Below are positions 57,817-64,000 of a DNA stretch of 64,000 nucleotides, in pieces. The translations under genes and the position numbers were made by a program. The stretch is taken from the NCBI GenBank assembly GCA_012295225.1, contig WMKK01000013.1:482167-546166 (forward strand), written 5' to 3'. The notes under the pieces were generated by a model. It searched no databases. It was given only the letters and a program-made list of their open reading frames with translations, and was not told the DNA's origin. The stretch comes from Ostreococcus mediterraneus. Lineage: Eukaryota > Chlorophyta > Mamiellophyceae > Mamiellales > Bathycoccaceae. The number at the start of each line of letters is the position of its first letter. Positions within the stretch are counted from its first letter, which is position 1.

Positions 57817-58107
57817 GCGCGTCGAGGCGTGGCGTCGTCCGCCGTCGTTGACTTGGGTGCGTGCGCGAATGAAATGCTTCGCTCGCGCTCACGATGGTCT
57901 CGGCCGCGGAGTTGCGGCGCCCGTGAACGACGCGCGTCGATGCGTGGCGTCGGCGTCCAATCCATCATCGGCGTTGACTTGTGTGTGCGAAACAATACCC
58001 GTAACTTTTGCATACACACTCATACTCCCGAAACTAATCAATTATACCGCGCTTTCGTTATATGGCTTCGCTCGCGCACACTACGGTCTTGGTCGCGGAG
58101 TTGCGCG
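57817..58107. repeat. Diverged duplicated module between PAC1-like gene and tRNA-Val
   Basis: Two elements occur twice in the same order. Element A is GCGCGTCGAxGCGTGGCGTC to GTTGACTT, at 57817-57868 and 57931-57989. Element B is GCTTCGCTCGCGC to GCGGAGTTGCG, at 57874-57918 and 58062-58107. In the second copy A and B are about 70 bp further apart, and that extra segment holds the motif shared with the other tRNA gene. Confidence 0.7.
57996..58013. promoter_or_regulatory. Motif TACCCGTAACTTTTGCAT upstream of tRNA-Val
   Basis: It differs from the motif at 42867-42885 by one substitution and one missing base. It lies 137 bp before tRNA-Val and about 206 bp upstream of the PAC1-like ATG on the minus strand. 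Confidence 0.45.
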
Positions 58108-58150
58108 AAATCATGCGACGGCTAAATAACAGCAATGACCATATATTCAT

Positions 58151-58223
58151 GCACGGATGGCCCAGCTGGTTAAGGCGCCTCGTTTACACCGAGGAGATCA
58201 GGAGTTCGAGTCTCCTTCTGTGT
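58151..58223 (+). tRNA. tRNA-Val(UAC)
   Basis: A 73-nt cloverleaf without intron. The acceptor GCACGGA pairs with TCTGTGT (two G-U pairs), the D stem is GCC/GGC, the anticodon stem CCTCG/CGAGG, and loop TTTACAC gives anticodon TAC. The T arm is AGGAG-TTCGAGT-CTCCT. A-box TGGCCCAGCTGG and B-box AGTTCGAGTCT are intact. Confidence 0.93.
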
Positions 58224-58229
58224 ATACAC

Positions 58230-58234
58230 TTTTT
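58230..58234 (+). terminator. Pol III terminator (T5) after tRNA-Val
   Basis: T5 starts six bases after the mature end; a second T6 run follows near 58244-58249. Confidence 0.7.
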
Positions 58235-58402
58235 ATATTTTAATTTTTTATAAATGTAAAATAGTTTATCTCGTATGTGATGGTAATTTTGGTATACAAA
58301 ATACGTCATAGTGACACCTGTCCGTCATCCACGGTCGAGGCACCGTTTGTTGGAGCGCTTCTGCTGGCGTCGATATTTTTTGGTTTTCTTTGTTTTGTGT
58401 TA

Positions 58403-58405
<3 letters not shown>

Positions 58406-58475
<70 letters not shown>
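58406..58475. repeat. (TG)n microsatellite
   Basis: About 35 TG units with one TC interruption at 58439-58440, between tRNA-Val and the 3' end of the SFI1-like gene. Confidence 0.95.
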
Positions 58476-58476
<1 letters not shown>

Positions 58477-58538
58477 GCACATGCACGCGATATTGCGTTG
58501 CGCTATGCTATGTGAGGGCTACGCGAGCGGCGCGGCGG

Positions 58539-61500
58539 TTAATCGATGAAGGCGTCGCCGCCGGCGTCTTGGATGTCGGAGAACATTTCATTGTCGTCGT
58601 CGTCGTGGAATGCGGGACTTCTACCCTGGATGTCGCGGACGAGACGTACAGGGATGGAATCTACGTCGTCGTCGTCGTCGTCGTCGCGCATCTTGCTCGG
58701 CGTGTGGAACTCAGAGGGAGGTCGACTGGCGCCGCCGTCGCGGAACGAGGGTGGCGGCGGGGAATACGCGCCTTCGTCGTCGTCGTCGACGCCGTCAAAG
58801 TCGAGCGCGCCGCGGTCGTCTTCAAATACTTCGTTCATGTACGTTCGAGTCTGGCCAAACATATCCGCCATGGTTTCCTGAATGTCGTTGTCAAACGCGT
58901 CCCAGTACCAATTCATGAAGAAATTCATCGCCACGCGTTTGGCGCGCAAGTTGCGTCGAATCATCTCGCGATGGATTTCACGCTCCTCGACAACCTCGCG
59001 CCACTTTGCCATAGCGTTGCGTAGCGTCGAACGATTGGTGCGCGAGATGACGTTGGCGATGAGTCTATCGCGGTACGCCAACGCCTTGGACGCGGTCTTG
59101 GCTTGTTCGATGGAATCCACCCACGAGTAAAAGCACTGCACCATGGCGCGCTTGGTCGCGCGAGAGACAAACTTCTGGATCAACACGCGCTGACGGATCA
59201 ACTCGGTGGTGTTCTCGCTCCACACCGTGATCGCTTGAGATAACCTCAAACGAAGCATGCGATTGACGACCTTACGTAACTTCATCCTTGTTTCCACGCG
59301 CTCAATCGTCGCCTCGTGCCAACTGTTGAATGATCGACTCAAGGTTTCATTCTTGATGCGGCTAAACGTGCGATGTAACATTTCGCGCCTGCGCGCACCA
59401 TCTCGCGACATGCCGTACCATTGGTTGAATGCTTTGGCCATTAATCGCGAACGCATACGAGTCACAAAACGTTGCAAAGAATTGAGACGCTTGCGATTGT
59501 CTTGCACGAGGTCGCGCCATTGGAAGTACGCCGCCGAAGCCAAGCGGTTGCGGGCTCGTACGATGACCTTCTCACACTTCCGGCGGTGGATCGCATTCTC
59601 TTGCGCATTCTCAGCCCAGGTGTTAAACGCCTTTGAAAGCGACGACTTGGTGTAGCGCAACAAGAAGCTCGACGCGCGGTGACGATTAAACGCCGCATCT
59701 TGCACCTTGCTTTGCCAACCAGAGAAAGCCTTGGCGAGCACGACGTGTCGCATGCGGCCATTCATGATTGCGGCGAGGCGATTGATGCGCTCATTTTTAC
59801 CCGAAAGCTCGGCCCACTTCGAAAACGCAGATCGGAGTAATCGATTTTGAATGCGACAAACAATGCGAGTCAAAACGGCTCTGTCGCGCGCGCACTTGGC
59901 GACGTTATCGTACCACGTCAAAAAGAAGTGATTCAGCTTGATGTTGCGCATCTTCTTCACCGCGCGCGAGAGCACCAATTGTCGCTTCTTCCCTGCAACA
60001 ACTTCGTTGTGCCACGAAATCAACGTTTCCTTCTTTAAGCGTCGCTCGCGTCGGGCGGAGAATCGACTCGCCACGAGATCTTCCTCCTTCTGATCGCGGT
60101 GAGATTTCACCCACGTCTTGAACGTATTGCGAAGCATGTCCATGCGAAGAGGGTGATAAATCTTATGCAGTACGAGTTCTGAACTCGAAGACGCGATATT
60201 TCCGGCGGCGACTTCGATAGTCGTCAGCAGTGTCTCTCGCATCCACGCCACCGTCGTTCGGTCGCCGTCCTCGGCGGAGCCCAACACCAATTCCGCGCGC
60301 GAATCAGTGGTTGCTACCACGGACAAGCACGCGAGAGCAATACCGCTATCAAACGCAGTCACGACTGCATTATACTCCTCTGCACTCGCCGCCTGGGACG
60401 CGATTTCTCGTCGTTTATATCGGCACAGTCCAGCCTCTAAACCAGCCGTGAACGCGTCGGGCACGTGCGCGCGTGACTTTCGCTCCTCAGCAAAGTCACG
60501 AGAGTAGTTGCCACGGTAGAACGCGCTTCGGATGACTTTCGCTTCGCTAGGTGGAGTGGACTTCAGCGATTGCATCAATTGCTGCCGAGCCTTGGCGCGC
60601 GCGTGAGGGTCAATGTTTGCCTGGTCTTCGCCCGTGTCAAACGCCGCGGTTAACGCCATGGCTTCTTGCACCGTGTCCGCGTTGTCCCAAATGTGAATAT
60701 AACGAAGTTGGATCATTCGTGATGCGACGAGTATCCCTTGGTCGAATGCGAATGCGATTTCACTCGCCATGACGGTGTCATCTGCGACGTTTCGCAATGC
60801 TGACTGACGCGCGAGATTAATCGCGCCGACTGGGTCGCTGAGCGCGTCGGTGAGCTTGTACATTGCGGCGTTCTCGCACTCCAATCCAACATCAAACGCG
60901 GTGGCGACTAACGCCGTGCGCACGCCTCCAGGAAGAGTTTGCGCGTATGCGACGACAGTCGATTTACGCTGGTGCTGCTTGCGCTCTCCGCGCATCTGAA
61001 AACCAACCGAAAGGGCACCATTCAAATACGCCGCTATGCGTCCGCTCGGGGCGATGCGGTCGTTCACGCCGCGGCGAAGAGCGTTATTTCGCATCTCGTT
61101 TGCCCACGTTCTAAAGGCAACATACTTGAACCGATTAAGCACCGAGCTGTACACACGTCGAGCGCGCTTGCTTTGCGCCAACTCTCGTCGCCAAGTCTTG
61201 ATCACAGAAGACAAGAGCTTCTTGTTGTACTCTTTGCTATGATACTTGGAAAATGCGAGTTCGATGTTGTTCATTTTTGACAAGCCTTGCGTCGTTCGAC
61301 GCCAATGAGCAAAGGCTTTCTTCAACAAGTTGCCAGTCTGAATTCGCTGAAATGCGCGCGACACCGCTTGCAAGCGCTCCTCATCGAGCGATTCGAGCAT
61401 CTTTGACCGAAGCTCGAGCGCGCGTCGCTGCTGCTTCAAATCCGTCATCTTTTTGTTACGCTCTTCAACTTCGCTCGCGAGTGAGTCGACCTCTTTCTGT

Positions 61501-62474
61501 GCAAACGCGCGTAAACGGTTGAGTTCGTTTAACGCCCATTCGCGAAGCTTGTCGTCTGCCTCGTGAAGCTCGTGAAGCTCTTGTTCGACAAGCTTGCGCG
61601 CGGATACTTCCTTCTCCAACGCCGCGGCCCATTCCTTCATGAGCGCGCCACCCATGGCATGCATGGCGTGCGGCGCCTTGCTCGGCGTTTCATCGTCTTG
61701 ATCTTCGCGAGATAATCGCCAGCGGTCGACAGCGCTCAACGCCTTAACAGTACCACCCGGGGTACTTTGTCGCGACGCGCTCGGCCCGAGTCTGTATTCG
61801 TCATCGTCGCCATCGCCGTCGCCCCCACCGACGATACGCCCAACGCGCACAAGCGTCACCTTCAACGTGTACGCATCTAAACGTCGATGCTTTAACGTCA
61901 CTTCACATCGCATCCACGCAGCGTCGTTCAACTTTTGCATTTCTTGCGCGTCGAGCACCCATTCTTCCCACGTTCCAAAATTCGCGCTCGCAAACACCAA
62001 CCGGTTCCTCGATTGCCGCGTCGCTTGCAACAATCGATCCCGCGCGAACGCACTTCTAAACCCAATAAACCCATTGTGTTGTAAAACCTCCAACTGCGTC
62101 TCGCGTCGCTCGCGCAAACTCGCCGCGCTCCCCTTGGCGTCCACGTCGCACGCAAATTTGTACTTTGTCTCCACGTCCCCGCGAGAATCATCCTCCACCT
62201 CGCGCACGTTATACGGAAACCCCTCATCCGGCGTCACGAACGCTACGACATCCCCCGCTCGTAACCCCACGCGCGGAGCAACCGATTTATAATCCACCTC
62301 ACGCACCGGCACTGGCCCCCGCGCGCCTCCCACGCGCGTCGACGCCTCCGACGGCGCGCGCGACCCCCGCTGCGACGTCGACGTCGACACCAGCCCAGCC
62401 AGCGCCTTGGCGTCAACCTCAACGGTGTCTTTATTCCGCATCAACGCTCCACCAAACATCTTATTAAACGCCAT
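58539..62474 (-). CDS. Large SFI1-like protein with Trp-containing helical repeats
   Basis: This is a 1311-residue single-exon protein. Residues about 1-170 include a PITH/C2-like or NT-C2-like beta-rich segment (VGLRAGDVVAFVTPDEGFP). A coiled coil follows (about 290-400). From about 400 to 1240 there are about 16 repeats of the form LxxAFxxW, for example LLKKAFAHWRR, MLRNTFKTWVK, LLRSAFSKWAE, VLAKAFSGWQS, SLSKAFNTWAE, LMAKAFNQWYG, TLSRSFNSWHE, mostly spaced about 34-36 residues. This is the SFI1 pattern, where each repeat binds a centrin. The C-terminus is acidic. The block at about 500-750 has a different, Ala-rich repeat without Trp. Centrin binding is an inference. Confidence 0.8.
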   Translation of the reverse strand: MAFNKMFGGALMRNKDTVEVDAKALAGLVSTSTSQRGSRAPSEASTRVGGARGPVPVREVDYKSVAPRVGLRAGDVVAFVTPDEGFPYNVREVEDDSRGDVETKYKFACDVDAKGSAASLRERRETQLEVLQHNGFIGFRSAFARDRLLQATRQSRNRLVFASANFGTWEEWVLDAQEMQKLNDAAWMRCEVTLKHRRLDAYTLKVTLVRVGRIVGGGDGDGDDDEYRLGPSASRQSTPGGTVKALSAVDRWRLSREDQDDETPSKAPHAMHAMGGALMKEWAAALEKEVSARKLVEQELHELHEADDKLREWALNELNRLRAFAQKEVDSLASEVEERNKKMTDLKQQRRALELRSKMLESLDEERLQAVSRAFQRIQTGNLLKKAFAHWRRTTQGLSKMNNIELAFSKYHSKEYNKKLLSSVIKTWRRELAQSKRARRVYSSVLNRFKYVAFRTWANEMRNNALRRGVNDRIAPSGRIAAYLNGALSVGFQMRGERKQHQRKSTVVAYAQTLPGGVRTALVATAFDVGLECENAAMYKLTDALSDPVGAINLARQSALRNVADDTVMASEIAFAFDQGILVASRMIQLRYIHIWDNADTVQEAMALTAAFDTGEDQANIDPHARAKARQQLMQSLKSTPPSEAKVIRSAFYRGNYSRDFAEERKSRAHVPDAFTAGLEAGLCRYKRREIASQAASAEEYNAVVTAFDSGIALACLSVVATTDSRAELVLGSAEDGDRTTVAWMRETLLTTIEVAAGNIASSSSELVLHKIYHPLRMDMLRNTFKTWVKSHRDQKEEDLVASRFSARRERRLKKETLISWHNEVVAGKKRQLVLSRAVKKMRNIKLNHFFLTWYDNVAKCARDRAVLTRIVCRIQNRLLRSAFSKWAELSGKNERINRLAAIMNGRMRHVVLAKAFSGWQSKVQDAAFNRHRASSFLLRYTKSSLSKAFNTWAENAQENAIHRRKCEKVIVRARNRLASAAYFQWRDLVQDNRKRLNSLQRFVTRMRSRLMAKAFNQWYGMSRDGARRREMLHRTFSRIKNETLSRSFNSWHEATIERVETRMKLRKVVNRMLRLRLSQAITVWSENTTELIRQRVLIQKFVSRATKRAMVQCFYSWVDSIEQAKTASKALAYRDRLIANVISRTNRSTLRNAMAKWREVVEEREIHREMIRRNLRAKRVAMNFFMNWYWDAFDNDIQETMADMFGQTRTYMNEVFEDDRGALDFDGVDDDDEGAYSPPPPSFRDGGASRPPSEFHTPSKMRDDDDDDDVDSIPVRLVRDIQGRSPAFHDDDDNEMFSDIQDAGGDAFID

Positions 62475-62854
62475 CGTGCGCGAGTGACTTTTCGTGCGTG
62501 TAATCCAGATCCACAATCACCACACGACGAGCAATCAATCACGCAGTCGTCGTCGACGACGACGAGGGTATGGATGATTTGATGCCGACGACGGTTCGGT
62601 GGCGTTGATTGTCGTCAATCACGACGCCCGCACACCCGTGGCGTCGCGCTCTGACCACGGCGAATGCCGATTGCATCACCCGTTTTCGATCGCCAGCGCC
62701 ACAGAGGTTCAAAATCAACAACCGACGCGCCGCTTTGGGCGGATGGTCGAATGTCGACGAATGCGGATGATGATGCGTGATGTGATGTGATGTGATGTGA
62801 ATACATAAACTATGTGTTGCGTGGGTCATGGCGACGGTCGTCACCACATGGTGC
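62475..62854. other. Intergenic region between SFI1-like and SET genes
   Basis: 380 bp that hold the SFI1-like promoter and the SET gene's 3' flank. A minus-strand frame of about 95 codons (62539-62826) matches no family. A TGATG repeat lies at 62777-62800. No RNA gene is recognised. Confidence 0.45.
62777..62800. repeat. 5-bp microsatellite (TGATG)n
   Basis: Four to five units of TGATG-type repeat in non-coding sequence. Confidence 0.75.
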
Positions 62855-64000
62855 TCACGCCATGGTTTCTTTGAACGGGTCGTACGTGCTCGATCCGTCT
62901 TCGTCGAGCAAATTGAGCGAACGCAAGCGACGCTCTTGGTAGTATTCGAGCTTATCTAAACGACTTGCGATGACGTCGAAGAAGGAGGCGGTTTCGATCA
63001 AGGCGGATTTTTCACCCAATCGTACGCGCACGGCGATTTCTTCTCGTGTGGTTAACGAACCCGGGGTTTGCATCAACGCGTTTTTTTCTTCGTCGAGCGA
63101 GCGCGTTTCATAGCGGGCGAGCGCTCCGGCGACGCCGTTGGTCATCGAAGCGCAACAATCGGCTTCGTTTTCCGCGCTGAGTGGCTCGGAGATGAGTTGC
63201 CAGCACGTTTGGCGGAATAATGCCTCGAGTAAGAATGCGTCTTGACCTTTGCAGTTTAATAACCGCAAGAACGTGCGTAATTCTGGGTCGGGGTCTTGAT
63301 ACGCGCGCAACGTAAACGTGGGGGATTCGCCCAAGCCGCACACGTCGAGGACGTCGAGTTTATCGAAACAATTCACGTCATCTTCGGGAATGGACAGCGT
63401 GAGAGCGTAGCCTGGTGAGGGCGTGATAGCATCCACGAATCCGAAATCGAGTGCAAATTGCGAATCAATCCCTTGCGGGGCGTAATTCACAAAGATTGGT
63501 TCGCCATTTTTCACCGCGCGGTCGACGTCGACGCGCATGGTGGCGTTGTCACCGCCTCGGCCGAATAACCCGCTCACCGCACCAACGATACCGCCCATCG
63601 TGGACCACTTTGCCGAGCTCAAGGAGCTGTGATTGACTAAATCTAATCCAGGAATGAGCGCTATGTTCGCACCCTCGCACGGAGGTAAAGCGCGCGAGCG
63701 TAAAATGCCAAACGCCCACCGAAAGCTCGCCTCGTCAAACGTTGTGTTCACGTCAAACACATCCGCGTATTTGACAAAGAAATCCTGCGATAAATCATCG
63801 TACACTTGTCGAATATACGTATCGTACCCCGCCGCGTTGTCTAACAACTGCGTTCCCGCAATCATGGCCAATTCCTCCGCCGACCAAAACAACGGCGCGT
63901 CGAGCGTCCTCGGCAGCGTCTTCGCGTACGCAGCAAACTTTGCCTTATCCCCTCGCTCGCGCTCTTTCAACACATACAGCGCCAGTGTGGTCCATGACGC
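62855..64000 (-). CDS. SET-domain protein methyltransferase, Rubisco LSMT/SETD3 type, 3' part
   Basis: The frame is open to the window edge, so the N-terminus is missing; 381 residues are seen. The start of the visible part, TTLALYVLKERERGDKAKF and then LFWSAEELAMIAGTQLL, matches Rubisco LSMT-like enzymes (ALALFLIREKKRGD; FWSEEEL-GTQLL). The catalytic SET motif GLDLVNHSS is present, and VNYAPQGIDSQFALDFGFVD replaces the usual INYGEKSNAELLLDYGFV. The C-terminal Rubisco-LSMT substrate-binding domain runs from about residue 205 to 370. Plant members methylate Lys in plastid aldolase or Rubisco. The true substrate is unknown. Confidence 0.88.
   Translation of the reverse strand, partial: ASWTTLALYVLKERERGDKAKFAAYAKTLPRTLDAPLFWSAEELAMIAGTQLLDNAAGYDTYIRQVYDDLSQDFFVKYADVFDVNTTFDEASFRWAFGILRSRALPPCEGANIALIPGLDLVNHSSLSSAKWSTMGGIVGAVSGLFGRGGDNATMRVDVDRAVKNGEPIFVNYAPQGIDSQFALDFGFVDAITPSPGYALTLSIPEDDVNCFDKLDVLDVCGLGESPTFTLRAYQDPDPELRTFLRLLNCKGQDAFLLEALFRQTCWQLISEPLSAENEADCCASMTNGVAGALARYETRSLDEEKNALMQTPGSLTTREEIAVRVRLGEKSALIETASFFDVIASRLDKLEYYQERRLRSLNLLDEDGSSTYDPFKETMA

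Noticed and set aside
57218-58129. 303-codon plus-strand frame over the PAC1-like gene and the duplicated module
   Set aside because: Most of it is antisense to a better-supported gene and composition is low complexity.
62539-62826. Minus-strand frame of about 95 codons upstream of the SFI1-like gene
   Set aside because: His/Thr-rich start from a TGATG repeat and no recognisable domain.
1-64000. Mobile elements, retroelements, viral copies, CRISPR arrays, rRNA genes
   Set aside because: No transposase, reverse transcriptase, integrase, capsid protein, terminal repeats or regular spacer array was seen on either strand.

Overview
The window reads as nuclear DNA of a picoplanktonic green alga of the Mamiellales, most like Ostreococcus. 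About 37 protein genes fill 64 kb, many neighbours are only 20-250 bp apart, the DNA is GC-rich by eye, most genes lack introns, and the products are clearly green-lineage (plastid APS reductase, Alfin-like protein, trehalose-6-phosphate phosphatase, Rubisco-methyltransferase-type SET protein, plastid MscS channel). The few introns are short. All twelve that I placed carry a CTGAC branch site and most have a GTRCGT donor. The species call is an inference; no marker gene such as rRNA is present.

Layout. 1-8.8 kb: partial MsrA, an SCD2-like coiled-coil protein, SAICAR synthetase, an SRPBCC protein, a GRIP golgin, a THUMPD1-like tRNA acetylation adaptor and a NIPA-type transporter. 9-17.6 kb: a ccsA cytochrome c assembly gene with plastid-targeting and splicing features, VPS25, organellar ribosomal protein bL33, a VTT-domain membrane protein, an unrecognised acidic protein, an MTH1-type Nudix hydrolase and a USP48-type deubiquitinase. 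17.8-28 kb: a transportin-3-like importin, a single-chain PP2C plus protein kinase, and a receptor-like membrane protein with 75-bp DUF285 repeats interrupted by a 480-N assembly gap. 28-36 kb: an Alfin-like protein that ends in a Tudor domain instead of a PHD finger, an R3H-SUZ protein, MTFP1 and the spliceosomal helicase Prp2. 36-47 kb: plastid APS reductase, a calcineurin-B-like protein, a lumenal FKBP, uroporphyrinogen methyltransferase, LSm3, RTF1, an intron-containing tRNA-Arg(ACG), PRPF4 and RIO1. 47-64 kb: histidine acid phosphatase, PGAP1-like deacylase, NF-YA, trehalose-phosphate phosphatase, a lysine-rich coiled-coil protein, a plastid MscS-like channel, a PAC1-like proteasome chaperone, tRNA-Val(UAC), a large SFI1-like repeat protein and a partial SET methyltransferase.

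The genes are mostly unrelated housekeeping functions, as expected for a compact eukaryotic genome. Two themes recur. One is pre-mRNA handling: Prp2, LSm3 and PRPF4, with RTF1 and NF-YA in transcription. The other is plastid sulfur and tetrapyrrole chemistry: APS reductase lies 1.7 kb from the methyltransferase that starts siroheme synthesis, the cofactor of the next enzyme in sulfate reduction. Many gene pairs are divergent with very short shared promoters. I saw no transposon, retroelement, viral copy, CRISPR array or rRNA gene.

The most unusual items are the Alfin-Tudor gene, the nuclear ccsA, the phosphatase-kinase fusion, an 18-bp motif found upstream of both tRNA genes, and the repeat-gap problem in the DUF285 gene.
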